The notes: generated by a model not told the origin, from the sequence alone. 64,000 nucleotides of DNA from Leyella lascolaii (GCF_900079775.1 NZ_LT556038.1:35483-99482); one strand, 5' to 3'. Positions 35,820 through 45,752 are shown, numbered from the stretch's first letter. Program-made: numbers and translations.

Positions 35820-37922
35820 TCAGTTGTATCCCCACCTGTTCTTCCGTTTCGGACGGTCGGGCGTCTTTTCATACTTCTTCAGCTCCGGATAGGATATCCG
35901 TGTGTGGTAGATGGCTTTGAGTCTTTCTATGAGCACCTGCTTCGCCTGCTCTATGTCGTGGAACGTTATGGGGCAGTCCTTGAAGAATCCGTCAGCCATC
36001 TGGCTGTCTATTATCTTGTTTACGAGCGCGGATATGCTCTCTTCGGTGTATGTGGGGAGCGAGCGCGAGGCTGCCTCCACGCCGTCAGCCATCATGAGTA
36101 TAGCCTGTTCGCGCGTGAACGGGTTGGGACCCGGATAGGTGAACGGTGTCGGGTCCACATCCTCGTCGGGGTGTTTGTTCTTATAGTTTATGTAGAAGTA
36201 TTTTGCCATTCCGCATCCGTGGTGGGTCAGGATGAAGTCTTTTATTATTCCGGGCAGTCCCGCCTTCTCCGCCATCTTCACTCCCTCGGTGACGTGACTT
36301 ATCACTATGCGCGCGCTTTCCTTGTCTGATATGTTCTCGTGAGGGTTCACCCCAGCCTGGTTCTCGGTGAAGAACACGGGGTCGGACATCTTTCCTATGT
36401 CATGATAGAGTGCTCCCGTGCGCACGAGAAGGCTGTTGGCGCCTATCTTGCTGGCTATTTCGGCAGCCAGATTGCCCACGGTTATGGAGTGCTGGAAGGT
36501 GCCGGGGGCTGTCGCGCTGAGGTCGTGAGGCAGTCCGCGGTTGGTGTTCGACAGCTCGAAAAGCATGACACTGGATGTGAATCCGAACGTTTTCTCGATG
36601 ATGAACATAAGCGGATAGGACAGAAGCACGAGCACGCCGTTCACGCAGAAGTGGTAGTACATGTCGCCGTCAAGCATCGGGAAGTCGGTGTCCTGTATCA
36701 TCTGGAGGGCGAAGTATACGGCTGAGCTGCCCGCGGTGACGAAGAGCGCCGCCTTGAAAACCTGCGAACGGTGGAGCAGTTCGCGCAGTGAGTAGATGGC
36801 TATGAGTCCTGACACTATCTGGATGATGATGAACTCATACTGGTATTTCACTGCCGTGGTGCAGATGAGAATCATCGTCACGTGTGTGACGAACGCCGTG
36901 CGCGAGTCCATGAACACCCTCACGAATATGGGGACGATGGCGAACGGAATGATGTAGACGCTCAGGAAGTTGTGCCGCATGAAGAACGACACGATGACGG
37001 GGAATATCGTTATCAGCGCGTAGAGCATGGCAATGCTTCGCGGTTTGTCGAAATAATCGCGGCGGAACAGTCCGAGATATGCCGTGAAGAGCATTATCAT
37101 GATGGTCACGAATATGGTCTGACCTATCAGGATTGACGTTATCTGGTTTGCCGATGCGCCCCTCCGCTGCATCTCCCGTTCGAAAGAGCTGAGCACGCGG
37201 TATATGTGTTCGTCCACAATGTCGCCCCTGTCTATTATCTTCTGCCCGCTCATCACCATGCCGCTTGCCGACGGTATGCTGCTGAGCAAGTCGCTGCGCT
37301 CAGTCTCGTTGCGCTCCTTGTCGTATATAAGGTTCGGTTCTATGTAGTTGTTGAGGTCGCATTTCTGGAGTATCTGCCTCTGTTGGGCAAGCCGTTCGTC
37401 CATGAAAAGGAACTCATATGCCGTCATCGTGGAGAAGACATAGGTGATGCGGGTGCTCTGCGCGTTGGTTCCGTCCACTATCCTTACCATGTTCGACGAG
37501 TCCTTGTATATCTCGTTGTATTCCGGAGTGTCCATTATTCCCGACTGGTATATGCGGTGCAGCCTGTCGGCTATTATTTTCAGATAGTTCGCCGGAAGCC
37601 CCGGTATGCCGTTGCGGAAATCGTTCCACAGCTTCTTGAGCTCAGTCTGCTCCACGTTCTTGTCGTAGTTGTAGTACGGCTGATAGTTTGCGAGCACCGA
37701 GTCTTCCTGTTGTTTTATTATCTCATCGGTCTTGTAGATTGGGAAGTCGAACTTTGCTATGAACGAACTGTACATCCACGGCTTGCCGATGTCGTAGCGG
37801 TAGTGCTTGCTTTCGGTCCTCGGCAGCGACCACACTATTACAAGTACGGTCACGGCAATGAGCGAAATGCGTATTATTATGTTACGGAGGTTTTTCCCTC
37901 TGTTTTTGTTCTGTATGTTCAT
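35820..37922 (-). CDS. 7TM-HD domain phosphohydrolase (PgpH/YqfF-like)
   Basis: A 700-residue membrane protein. One N-terminal helix (about 14-32) precedes an extracytoplasmic 7TMR-HDED domain (about 35-260), then seven membrane helices (about 270-465), then an HD domain (about 480-640) with HSITVGNLAAEIA and LYHDIGKMSDP, the HD metal-binding pair. Relatives such as Listeria PgpH hydrolyse cyclic di-AMP; this activity is likely but not shown here. A basic tail (KKYEKTPDRPKRKNRWGYN) ends the protein. It is divergent from gltX. Confidence 0.9.
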   Translation of the reverse strand: MNIQNKNRGKNLRNIIIRISLIAVTVLVIVWSLPRTESKHYRYDIGKPWMYSSFIAKFDFPIYKTDEIIKQQEDSVLANYQPYYNYDKNVEQTELKKLWNDFRNGIPGLPANYLKIIADRLHRIYQSGIMDTPEYNEIYKDSSNMVRIVDGTNAQSTRITYVFSTMTAYEFLFMDERLAQQRQILQKCDLNNYIEPNLIYDKERNETERSDLLSSIPSASGMVMSGQKIIDRGDIVDEHIYRVLSSFEREMQRRGASANQITSILIGQTIFVTIMIMLFTAYLGLFRRDYFDKPRSIAMLYALITIFPVIVSFFMRHNFLSVYIIPFAIVPIFVRVFMDSRTAFVTHVTMILICTTAVKYQYEFIIIQIVSGLIAIYSLRELLHRSQVFKAALFVTAGSSAVYFALQMIQDTDFPMLDGDMYYHFCVNGVLVLLSYPLMFIIEKTFGFTSSVMLFELSNTNRGLPHDLSATAPGTFQHSITVGNLAAEIASKIGANSLLVRTGALYHDIGKMSDPVFFTENQAGVNPHENISDKESARIVISHVTEGVKMAEKAGLPGIIKDFILTHHGCGMAKYFYINYKNKHPDEDVDPTPFTYPGPNPFTREQAILMMADGVEAASRSLPTYTEESISALVNKIIDSQMADGFFKDCPITFHDIEQAKQVLIERLKAIYHTRISYPELKKYEKTPDRPKRKNRWGYN

Positions 37923-37990
37923 AATGGGTGTATTAATTTGTTTCCTTTGCGAAAGTAATAAAAAACTGACAACATTTGGAAAATTTATAT

Positions 37991-37998
37991 TACTTTTG
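37991..37998 (+). promoter_or_regulatory. Candidate -7 box of the gltX promoter
   Basis: TACTTTTGC at 37991 matches TAnnTTTGC and lies 37 bp before the gltX ATG. A TTTG at 37975 is too close (12 bp) to be its -33 partner. Confidence 0.5.
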
Positions 37999-38035
37999 CA
38001 GGAAAATTATAGATAAATAATTTATTTTGCATTCA

Positions 38036-39553
38036 ATGTCAGAGAATAAAGTCAGAGTGCGTTTTGCGCCCAGCCCAACGGGACCGCTGCACATCGGCGG
38101 AGTGCGGACCGCACTGTTTAATTATCTCTTCGCGCGTCAGCATGGCGGCGAACTTGTTTTCAGAATAGAAGATACCGACTCAAACCGGTTCGTTCCCGGA
38201 GCCGAGGAATATATCATAGAGTCGTTCCGCTGGCTCGGAATAAAGTTCGACGAGGGTGTGTCCTTCGGTGGCGAATACGGTCCTTACCGCCAGAGCGAGC
38301 GCAGGGACATCTACCGGAAGTATGTCGACATGCTGCTCGAAAAGGGCATGGCGTATGTGGCTTTCGACACTCCCGAGGAGCTGGAGAAGAAACGCAGCGA
38401 GACGGCAAACTTCCAGTATGACGCCCATACGCGCATGCAGATGACCAACTCGCTCACAATGACACCGGAGGAATGCAGCCGTCGCATAGCCGACGGGCAG
38501 CAGTATGTGGTGCGTTTCAAGGTGGAGCCGGGACAGGAGGTGCATGTGGACGACATGATACGCGGTGAGGTGGTCATAAAAAGCGACATCATCGACGACA
38601 AGGTGCTTTACAAGAGTGCCGACGAACTGCCTACATATCATCTTGCCAACATCGTGGACGACCATCTGATGAAGATAAGCCACGTCATAAGAGGTGAGGA
38701 GTGGCTGCCGAGCGCGCCGCTTCATGTGCTGCTCTACAGGGCTTTCGGCTGGGAGGACACCATGCCGAAGTTCGCTCACCTGCCGCTTCTCCTCAAGCCG
38801 GAAGGCAAGGGCAAGCTCTCCAAACGCGACGGAGACAGGCTCGGATTCCCCGTCTTTCCGCTGGAATGGCACGACCCCAAGACGGGCGACGTGTCCTCCG
38901 GATACCGCGAGAGCGGCTATTTCCCGGAGGCGGTGGTAAACTTCCTCGCTCTGCTCGGGTGGAATCCAGGCACTGAGCAGGAGCTTTTCACGCTCGACGA
39001 GCTTGTCAGTCTCTTCGACATAACAAAGTGTTCGAAAGCCGGAGCACGCTTCGACTATCAGAAAGGAATATGGTTCAACCACGAATATATACTGCGCAAG
39101 AGCAGCGAGGAGATAGCAAGGCTCTTCGCACCCATCGTTGCCAACAACGGCGTTGACGAACCGTTTGAGCGCGTGTTGAAGGTAGTGGAGATGATGAAAG
39201 ACCGCGTGAGCTTCGTGAAAGAGCTGTGGCAGCTCTGCTCATTCTTCTTCATCGCACCGACGGAATATGACGCCAAGACCGTGAAAAAGCGTTGGAAAGC
39301 CGACTCAGCAAAGGTTATGGGCGAGCTGGCTGAGGTGTTGGAAGGCATCGAAGACTTCTCCGTGGAAGGTCAGGAGCATGTTGTCATGGCATGGGTGGAG
39401 TCGAAGGGCTACAAGCTCGGTGATGTGATGAACGCTTTCAGGCTCACTCTCGTGGGCGAGGGAAAGGGTCCCGGCATGTTCGACATATCCGCGTTCCTCG
39501 GCAAGGAAGAGACTCTGCGCCGTATGCGCCGTGCCATTGAGGTGCTGAAATAG
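38036..39553 (+). CDS. gltX: Glutamyl-tRNA synthetase
   Basis: A 505-residue class I aminoacyl-tRNA synthetase that charges tRNA-Glu. The HIGH-type motif appears as [18 protein letters not shown] and the KMSKS-type motif as [31 protein letters not shown] is also typical. I start at ATG 38036 ([16 protein letters not shown]); an upstream TTG at 38027 is less likely. The C-terminal anticodon-binding part runs to the end at normal length. Convergent with the GH43 gene. Confidence 0.97.
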   Translation: MSENKVRVRFAPSPTGPLHIGGVRTALFNYLFARQHGGELVFRIEDTDSNRFVPGAEEYIIESFRWLGIKFDEGVSFGGEYGPYRQSERRDIYRKYVDMLLEKGMAYVAFDTPEELEKKRSETANFQYDAHTRMQMTNSLTMTPEECSRRIADGQQYVVRFKVEPGQEVHVDDMIRGEVVIKSDIIDDKVLYKSADELPTYHLANIVDDHLMKISHVIRGEEWLPSAPLHVLLYRAFGWEDTMPKFAHLPLLLKPEGKGKLSKRDGDRLGFPVFPLEWHDPKTGDVSSGYRESGYFPEAVVNFLALLGWNPGTEQELFTLDELVSLFDITKCSKAGARFDYQKGIWFNHEYILRKSSEEIARLFAPIVANNGVDEPFERVLKVVEMMKDRVSFVKELWQLCSFFFIAPTEYDAKTVKKRWKADSAKVMGELAEVLEGIEDFSVEGQEHVVMAWVESKGYKLGDVMNAFRLTLVGEGKGPGMFDISAFLGKEETLRRMRRAIEVLK

Positions 39554-39585
39554 GCAGAACAGTCATACCGCCTTGCGCTTGTTGC

Positions 39586-39651
39586 ATGCTGGAAAGGTGC
39601 TTCCCGCACACAGAAAGCGGTATTGCCGCGCTACGGGAATTGACATACGAG
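39586..39651. repeat. Degenerate 22-bp tandem repeat, three units (locus 4)
   Basis: Units of 22 bp start at 39586, 39608 and 39630, directly downstream of gltX. The first unit (ATGCTGGAAAGGTGCTTCCC) is close to the first unit of the array at 33826. The rest of the 302-bp gap up to 39855 holds only the terminator. Confidence 0.7.
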
Positions 39652-39661
39652 ATTATGATAA

Positions 39662-39705
39662 AAATGAGAATGGAGAACGTTGTCCGACGTTCTCCATTCT
39701 CATTT
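39662..39705. terminator. Bidirectional terminator between gltX and the GH43 gene
   Basis: A perfect 19-bp inverted repeat (39662-39680 and 39687-39705) with a 6-base loop has A-rich and T-rich ends, so it can act in both directions for these convergent genes. Confidence 0.88.
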
Positions 39706-39855
39706 ACGTTCTTTATTGTTGCGGAAGTTCCATTTTTCATGCATCCGGTGTCATATTCTTGTGCGTCATATGTTGAATTCTTATGCCTCGGATGCTGCAT
39801 TCCCATGTCTCTGTCATGGCATTTCCGTCACCGGTAAGAGATGATGTGGAGAGCC

Positions 39856-40938
39856 TTACTCCACAATCACCTTGCGCGTCTTTCCGTTTTCGCGTACGAT
39901 GTTCACGCCCTTCTGCGGCTCGGAAAGCCTCATTCCGCTGAGTGAGAAATACTCTTTCACACTCTCACCGGTGCTTATGCCGCCTATGCCGTCGGTAACA
40001 TCCTCATTGGTTATGGGTCTTATTATAGGGTCGTCGGTCATTCTGAGCACCCTGCGTCCCGGTCTTCCGGTGAACTCCATCGTGCCTATGTACATCAGAC
40101 GGTCGTGTACGGACGTTGTGGAATTGTGCGCGTGGAACGCTATGCGCATCTTTCCTTCCTTGTCGGTGAATATGGTGTGGTGTCCTGTTCCCACAAGATC
40201 CTCTACCCGGCACAGTATAGGCTTGCTGTATTTGCCCCATGTCGGATTGCTGAGAGATGACGTTGTGGCGCATCCCACGGCATAGTCCTGACTGTTGTAG
40301 TCGTTAGCCGAGTAGGTGAGATAGTATTTGTTCTCGAACTTAACCATGTTAGGTCCCTCGCATACCCTGCCGAGCAGTTTCTCCCAAGGCAGTGTTACGT
40401 TGATGCATTTCTTCAGTGTTCCGTCTATCGGAGTCATGTAGTCGTCCTCCAGCTCGCACATCCATATGCAGTTGCCGTCGGTGAACCGTACGAAGAAAAG
40501 GTAAGCCTTGCCGTCGTCATCGAAGAAAACGTGCGAGTCGATGCACTTCTCCGAGCCCAGAAGATTGTTCATCTGGTATGTGCCTTGCTGCCTGAACGGT
40601 CCGAGCGGAGAGTCTGACGTGGCTACGTAGAGATGCTCGTTGGCAGAATAATACATATAGTATTTGCCGTTCTTATGATAAACCTCCGGTGCCCAGAACC
40701 ATCTTTCTTCGGTCGTCTGGTTCCTGTGCAGGGCGAGTCCCCGGTATTTCCAGACATACAGGTCGTCGGAAGTCCATACCTCGATACCGTTGGCGTTGTG
40801 CGTGCCGTAGGCATAATAAGTGTCTCCGTCGAGCAGAACGTAAGGGTCGGCAAGCGGCACCTTGCTCTTGGCTCCGTCTGCGAGGACGTTCACCGCAGAC
40901 ATTAACAATGTGATGAGAGTTGTGAATAAGTACTTCAT
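39856..40938 (-). CDS. GH43 glycoside hydrolase with a T9SS sorting tail
   Basis: A 360-residue exported enzyme with a five-blade-propeller GH43 domain. The signal peptide ends near LADGAK. The catalytic set is visible: Asp31 (general base, PLADPYVLLDG), Asp134 (KCIDSHVFF) and Glu194 (general acid, RVCEGPNMVKF). Substrates in the family are mostly arabinan or xylan side chains; which applies here is open. From about residue 325 the sequence EYFSLSGMRLSEPQKGVNIV resembles Prevotella-type T9SS C-terminal sorting domains, so the enzyme is probably secreted by the T9SS and anchored or released. Single gene, convergent with gltX. Confidence 0.88.
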   Translation of the reverse strand: MKYLFTTLITLLMSAVNVLADGAKSKVPLADPYVLLDGDTYYAYGTHNANGIEVWTSDDLYVWKYRGLALHRNQTTEERWFWAPEVYHKNGKYYMYYSANEHLYVATSDSPLGPFRQQGTYQMNNLLGSEKCIDSHVFFDDDGKAYLFFVRFTDGNCIWMCELEDDYMTPIDGTLKKCINVTLPWEKLLGRVCEGPNMVKFENKYYLTYSANDYNSQDYAVGCATTSSLSNPTWGKYSKPILCRVEDLVGTGHHTIFTDKEGKMRIAFHAHNSTTSVHDRLMYIGTMEFTGRPGRRVLRMTDDPIIRPITNEDVTDGIGGISTGESVKEYFSLSGMRLSEPQKGVNIVRENGKTRKVIVE

Positions 40939-40965
40939 AAATTAGGTTTTTTAATTTGATGTTTA

Positions 40966-41053
40966 TATAAGATAAGCTTCGGCTCGGCAGTATCAAGTCC
41001 GGTAAGACTTTGTCTTCCCGCCTTGCTGTTGCACTCGCCTTGCATTATTTTTG
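40966..41053. repeat. 88-bp repeat, single copy, inverted orientation
   Basis: Exactly 88 bp. Its reverse complement aligns along its whole length with the copies at 47483 and 52291, from CAAAAATAATGCAAGG to GAAGCTTATCTTATA. The inner hairpin is AAGAC-aaa-GTCTT, against AAAAC-tga-GTTTT and AAAGC-aat-GCTTT in the others. Here the TATTTTTG box points away from the GH43 gene (ATG at 40938). Confidence 0.85.
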
Positions 41054-41066
41054 GCAAATGTACGAA

Positions 41067-41103
41067 AAAAACGCCACAAACAGCTAACTGCCGTGGCGTT
41101 TTT
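41067..41103 (-). terminator. Terminator of the cutC operon
   Basis: AAAAACGCCAC (41067-41077) pairs perfectly with GTGGCGTTTTT (41093-41103). On the minus strand the second arm runs into a T tract. It lies 20 bp after the cutC stop codon. Confidence 0.85.
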
Positions 41104-41122
41104 ACAATTATCGCATGATATT

Positions 41123-41887
41123 TTATCCGATGCAGGCATTTATTGTCTGTCTCACACGTTCGGCTGAGGTGACTTCCGTCGATGTCTCGTCAGCGTCTTT
41201 GCTGCCCATGAACACGCGGCTGTTGATGTAGTCCATGCCGCTTCTCACCTTTGTTCTTGCGGAGAAATGATACTCTCTGAGTGATGTGAGAGAGCGCAGA
41301 TGCGCAATGTTGTTCTCGTTTACGCCGCATCCGGCGAGCAGTATTATGCGTCCGTCAGCCTGTCTGTCGAGTTCCTTCAGCAGCTGTGCACCGCTCAGGG
41401 CGTCGGGTTGCTGTCCGGAGGTAAGTATGCGGTTGAAGCCAAGAGAGATGATGTCCTCGAGAGCCTTCTGCGGATTGCGGCACATGTCGAAGGCTCTGTG
41501 AAACGTCACCGACATACCTGCAGCGCACCGTATGAGCTGTCTGTTTGCCTCAATATCCACCTCTCCGTCTTTCGTCAGACATCCGAACACCACACCGTCG
41601 GCACCGAGTTCCCTGCACACGCCTATGTCTTCTGTCATGCGCTCGAGCTCGAGCGGAGTGTAGAGAAAGTCGCCTCCGCGCGGCCGTATGATGATGTGCA
41701 GGCGTGTGGACGTGAGCAACCGGCGTGCGGTCTTTATCTCTCCGTACGACGGAGTGGTGCCTCCCTCGGGTATGCCGGCGCAGAGTTCCACACGGTCGGC
41801 GCCTCCTTCCTGTGCCGCCAGACAGCTTTCCACACCGTTGGCACACACTTCGAATCTGTAGTCCTGTCTACTGTCCATATCCGGCAA
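41123..41887 (-). CDS. cutC: CutC family protein
   Basis: A 254-residue TIM-barrel protein. The CutC signatures are complete: EVCANGVESCLAAQEGGADRVELCAG near the N-terminus, IIRPRGGDFLYTPLELERM in the middle, and SVTFHRAFDM and ILTSGQQPDAL later. CutC was first linked to copper tolerance in E. coli, but its biochemical role is not settled. The start may be 41887 or Met4 at 41878. It is 19 bp after the MalY-type gene and probably last in a three-gene operon. Confidence 0.93.
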   Translation of the reverse strand: MPDMDSRQDYRFEVCANGVESCLAAQEGGADRVELCAGIPEGGTTPSYGEIKTARRLLTSTRLHIIIRPRGGDFLYTPLELERMTEDIGVCRELGADGVVFGCLTKDGEVDIEANRQLIRCAAGMSVTFHRAFDMCRNPQKALEDIISLGFNRILTSGQQPDALSGAQLLKELDRQADGRIILLAGCGVNENNIAHLRSLTSLREYHFSARTKVRSGMDYINSRVFMGSKDADETSTEVTSAERVRQTINACIG

Positions 41888-41906
41888 AATGTTTGCGGTG
41901 AGTGTG

Positions 41907-43073
41907 TCAGAGCTTTTCTATGACGCGCGCCATGCGCTCCAGTCCTTCAATCATGCGGCTGCGCGGGCACGCTATGTTTATTCTGAGGAATCCCTCTCCT
42001 GCGGTCTTGCCGTACATCGTGCCGCTGTTCATCATGACGTGTCCCTCGCTGATGAGCCTGCGGTTAAGCTCGTCGGAGCTCATTCCGGTGCTGCGGATGT
42101 CCGCCCATACCAGGTAGGTGCCTTCGAGCCGTGTTATTCCTATTGCCGGCATGCGTTCTCTGAAGAACCGGAGCAGCTCCGTGTAGTTGCCGTAAAGATA
42201 TTCGTTGAGGCTGTCGAGCCATTCTCCGCCCTCGTTGTAAGCCGCCTGAAGAGCCACGACACCGAAAGGATTGACGTCGCATATCTCGTTTATGTTTATG
42301 GCACGGTCTATCGTGCGTCGCACGTCGGCGTCGCACGATATGATGTTGGCAATCTGCAGTCCTGCGATGTTGAATGCCTTCGTGGGCGAGTTGAGCGTTA
42401 TGGAGTTGTGCAGGCACTCGTCGGATATTGACGCGAAGGGCGTGTAGCTGTTGCCTTTCATTATAAGCTCGCAGTGAATCTCGTCGCTTATCACCTTCAC
42501 ACCGTGCCTCATGCATATGTCGTTGAGGCGTCTCATGTCCTCTGGCAGCCACACCCGTCCCGCCGGATTGTGCGGGTTGCAGAGCAGGAACACCTTTGTG
42601 CGCTCGTCGGCAGCCAGCCTTTCGAATCCCTCAAAGTCTATGTGATAAGTGTTGTCCTCATATATCAGCGGATTCTCTGCTATGACGCAGCCGTTGTTGC
42701 GTATCGAAGAGAAGAAGCAGTTGTACACCGGTGTCTGTATGATGACCTTGTCTCCCGGTTCTGTAAGTGCCTTTATGGTAGCCGATATGGCAGGCACCAC
42801 GCCGGTGGTGTAGATTATCCAGCTGCGGTCGATGTTCCAATTGTGGCGTCTGCCGAACCATCCTGTGATGGCGTCGTAGTAGCTTTCGGGTACGATGGTG
42901 TATCCGAACACACCGTGCTCCATTCGTTTTCTGAGAGCCTCGGCTATGCACGGCGCCGCCTTGAAGTCCATGTCTGCCACCCACATGGGCAGAACGTCGT
43001 CCTCCTTTGCCGTGTCCCACTTCACGCAGTCGGTTCCGCGGCGGTCTATAAGAGTATCGAAATCGTATGTCAT
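41907..43073 (-). CDS. MalY/PatB-family PLP-dependent C-S lyase
   Basis: A 388-residue fold-type I PLP enzyme that should cleave cystathionine or cysteine (beta-lyase). The opening FDTLIDRRGTDCVKWD and PMWVADMDFKAAPCI is the MalY/PatB signature. The PLP lysine is Lys232 in NSPTKAFNIAGLQ, and CNPHNPAGRVW and SDEIHCELI supply the cofactor contacts. Normal length. It lies between DUF3737 and cutC on the same strand, with gaps of 51 and 19 bp. Confidence 0.92.
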   Translation of the reverse strand: MTYDFDTLIDRRGTDCVKWDTAKEDDVLPMWVADMDFKAAPCIAEALRKRMEHGVFGYTIVPESYYDAITGWFGRRHNWNIDRSWIIYTTGVVPAISATIKALTEPGDKVIIQTPVYNCFFSSIRNNGCVIAENPLIYEDNTYHIDFEGFERLAADERTKVFLLCNPHNPAGRVWLPEDMRRLNDICMRHGVKVISDEIHCELIMKGNSYTPFASISDECLHNSITLNSPTKAFNIAGLQIANIISCDADVRRTIDRAININEICDVNPFGVVALQAAYNEGGEWLDSLNEYLYGNYTELLRFFRERMPAIGITRLEGTYLVWADIRSTGMSSDELNRRLISEGHVMMNSGTMYGKTAGEGFLRINIACPRSRMIEGLERMARVIEKL

Positions 43074-43124
43074 AAGTTTTATTTTAGGATGAATGGTATG
43101 TCATGCGCCATACCGCCTTGTGCG

Positions 43125-43970
43125 TCATTGTCTTGTGCGTACGACGCAGTCGGCAGGCTTGCGTATGTTTTCGTCGATGGTGACTGAGCCTATGCTGTCG
43201 GCGACTATGAGTCCCGAAGTAGGGTTCTTTATGTTTTCTATGTGTCCTCTGATGTCTGCGCGCACTGTTGAATACTCGAACGCGCGGTCGCATGCGGCGT
43301 CGAAGGTGCAGTTCTCAAGCACCAGATTCTCCGCGTAGCACAGCGGTTGCTCGCCCGCTATGTGGCAGTTGACGAGGCGCAGGTTCTTGGAGTGCCACCC
43401 CAGATACTCTCCGTCGAGCACAGAGTCGTACACCGTGACGTTCTCCGTCTCCCAGAACGAGTCCTTGGTAGTTATGCGTGCGTTGCGTATCTCGGCGTTC
43501 CTCACATACTGGAACACATACTTAGCGTCGCTCTCCAGTCCGTCCACAACTATGTTGCGGCTGCCCATGAAGGGGTAGGTGCCCTCGTGCAGGGTGACGT
43601 TGCGTATGTTCAGACCGTCGATGTTCCAGAAAGTCTCGTCGGCATCGTTTATCTTCACGTTCTCGAGAGTGAGGTTCTTCATCTCGCGGAAGAACTTCGG
43701 ACCGTCTATCACGCTGTCCTTCATGGTCATGTTATCCGAATACCAGATTGCCGATCTTGACTCCGGAGCGAAGTAGCAGCGTGTGATGAGGCTTCCCTTC
43801 ACGTGCCACCACGGGTACTTGCCGTAGAACCGGCAGTTGTCAGCCTCTATGTCGCTGCAGTGTTTTATTCCCGACTCGCCGTCGGTGATTGTAACGTTCT
43901 CGAGACGCACGTTGTGTATTTCGAACAACGGGCGTTCTCCTCCGAAAGATCTGTCCTTTATTGTTTCCAT
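43125..43970 (-). CDS. DUF3737 family right-handed beta-helix protein
   Basis: A 281-residue protein made of short beta-helix rungs (IHNVRLENVTI, CSDIEADNCRFYGKYPWWHVKGS, NLTLENVKINDADE). The motif FGGERPLFE near the start and the order of rungs match DUF3737, a family of unknown function related in fold to pectate lyases. No signal peptide is present when started at ATG 43970; the frame is open to 44081 but that extension looks non-coding. It would be first in the operon with the MalY-type lyase and cutC. Confidence 0.85.
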   Translation of the reverse strand: METIKDRSFGGERPLFEIHNVRLENVTITDGESGIKHCSDIEADNCRFYGKYPWWHVKGSLITRCYFAPESRSAIWYSDNMTMKDSVIDGPKFFREMKNLTLENVKINDADETFWNIDGLNIRNVTLHEGTYPFMGSRNIVVDGLESDAKYVFQYVRNAEIRNARITTKDSFWETENVTVYDSVLDGEYLGWHSKNLRLVNCHIAGEQPLCYAENLVLENCTFDAACDRAFEYSTVRADIRGHIENIKNPTSGLIVADSIGSVTIDENIRKPADCVVRTRQ

Positions 43971-44062
43971 GTCGTGTTGCTTGTGTTTTATGTTATGATA
44001 TGTTGTTGCGGAGCCTCCGTCGTCTGGCGGCGGCGTTCCGTCTGTGTGTGTTCTCACGGGTG

Positions 44063-44070
44063 CAAAAATA
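44063..44070 (-). promoter_or_regulatory. Candidate -7 box for the DUF3737 operon
   Basis: TATTTTTGC on the minus strand matches TAnnTTTGC and lies 92 bp upstream of the DUF3737 start. It has no convincing -33 partner. Confidence 0.45.
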
Positions 44071-44174
44071 AGAAAAAACACCGTAAGCGAACATAATTAT
44101 ATTACGGAAAAGGCAACCCCTATTACTGATGTGTGCCGTCGCATGAGGGCGCGGCGTCCTTTATTGGAGAAAAA

Positions 44175-44207
44175 AAGGTGCGGACAACGCTTCCGCGTCC
44201 ACACCTT
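44175..44207 (-). terminator. Terminator of mdh
   Basis: AAGGTGCGGAC (44175-44185) pairs with GTCCACACCTT (44197-44207) with one mismatch. On the minus strand the second arm is followed by six Ts. It starts 26 bp after the mdh stop codon. Confidence 0.8.
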
Positions 44208-44233
44208 TATACTGTTGTCTGTATGTCCCGGTA

Positions 44234-45226
44234 TTACAGGTTCGGGTTCACCTTGCTCCATTCAGCTATCGGCGGAACGATGTTAAGCGTAACAAGCTCG
44301 TCGCGCATCTTGCAAAGGTGCTCGTAGCTTGCGTCGAGCTTGGCGTTCTCCTCGGCTGTTCCCTGCGGCACTTCGTAGTGAGCGCCGGTGGTGTCGAGCG
44401 TTGTGTTCATAGCCATCATTATGTGGTTGTACTTGCCGGTGTTGACATATGTGCCTACCGGGAAGCGGAACTTCTCGCCGCCCATCACCGCGCGTATCAT
44501 CTCTACAGAGAGGTATGCCGGGCTCTGGAACGAAGACCTGCCGCGCAGCTCGATGATTTTGGCGCCGCCCTGTGTCACGTCTTTCTTCATCTGCTCCCAT
44601 TCAGCCTCGGGGAACTCGTCTGTTCCGATGATGTCGGTGAGCTTTCTGTCGTCTATAGTAACGTGTGAGCCGAACACTGCCATCTGCTCTCCGTGTCCGC
44701 CGTATGTGGCGCATCCCTTCACTTCGCTCTGCATAACGTTGAACTTCTTAGCCAGCGCGCTCTGCAGACGGGTTGAGTCGAGGGCAGCCAGAGTGGTTAC
44801 CTGAGACGGTTTCAGACCTGAGTAGAGCAGTGTGACAAGACCTGTGAGGTCAGCAGGATTGAAGATGATGACAACGTGCTTTACGTCCGGGCAGTACTCC
44901 TTGATGTTCTTTCCCAGACCTTCTGCAATCTCGCAGTTGCCTTTGAGCAGGTCTTCGCGTGTCATGCCAGCCTTACGTGGAGCTCCGCCTGAGGATATGA
45001 TGTATTTCGCATTGGTGAATGCTTCCTTGGCATCTGTGGTTGCTGTGATCTTTACATCGCCGAAACCGCTCTGGCGCATTTCCTCTGCAACACCTTCCGG
45101 AGAGAAGACGTCGTAAAGACAGATGTCACTTGTCAGACCCATTGTCAGTGCTGTCTGAACCATGTTTGAACCAATCATACCGGCTGCGCCGACGATTGTA
45201 AGTTTCTCATTAGTTAAAAATGCCAT
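44234..45226 (-). CDS. mdh: Malate dehydrogenase
   Basis: A 330-residue NAD-dependent malate dehydrogenase interconverting malate and oxaloacetate, important in the fumarate/succinate fermentation of Bacteroidales. The N-terminal Rossmann motif is VGAAGMIGSNM, the substrate-binding loop is GGAPRKAGMTREDLL, NPADLTGLVT is the NAD-side motif, and the catalytic His is in YGGHGEQM. Single gene with its own promoter and terminator. Confidence 0.93.
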   Translation of the reverse strand: MAFLTNEKLTIVGAAGMIGSNMVQTALTMGLTSDICLYDVFSPEGVAEEMRQSGFGDVKITATTDAKEAFTNAKYIISSGGAPRKAGMTREDLLKGNCEIAEGLGKNIKEYCPDVKHVVIIFNPADLTGLVTLLYSGLKPSQVTTLAALDSTRLQSALAKKFNVMQSEVKGCATYGGHGEQMAVFGSHVTIDDRKLTDIIGTDEFPEAEWEQMKKDVTQGGAKIIELRGRSSFQSPAYLSVEMIRAVMGGEKFRFPVGTYVNTGKYNHIMMAMNTTLDTTGAHYEVPQGTAEENAKLDASYEHLCKMRDELVTLNIVPPIAEWSKVNPNL

Positions 45227-45332
45227 GATGAAAATTATTATTTATGTTTGTAATGTTGTTTTTTGGGGTGCTCCGTTTCCGCCTTCCCGGCACGTGTTGA
45301 GAGCCGTGCGGCAGCCCCGGTGTATCTACGTG

Positions 45333-45340
45333 CAAAGATA
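45333..45340 (-). promoter_or_regulatory. -7 promoter box of mdh
   Basis: TATCTTTGC on the minus strand is a perfect match to TAnnTTTGC. It predicts a leader of about 100 nt before the mdh ATG at 45226. Confidence 0.55.
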
Positions 45341-45752
45341 ATAAAAATTGGTCTATCAGCTGTATTTATTTTGTTTTTTAATTGTTGTTTATTCTTAAAA
45401 ACGGCGGGGAGCGCGGGGCTGCCGTGCCGCGTAGGCTCAGGGACGGGGCGGCAGGCTGTGAGACGGGTGTGCGGCATGCCCTCCGTAGGGATGAGGGGAG
45501 GGGTCGCGTCGAGGCAGGGGAGCTGTGCGGAAACGCCGTTATGGTGACTTCGGAGTGCCGGTCATCACTTTGCATAATTATACGGAAAACGCCTCCGCGA
45601 CATGCATGAATATTCACCGCTGTTCGACGAGAATGGCTTCGCACCGCGCAGGCGACTTTCCGGCTGCAAATACGCGAGTTTTGAGCATGACGGCAAAGTG
45701 TCTGATAATAAGCCGTTTGTGCTGTATGAGATGAAAATAAAGCCAGCTCCGG

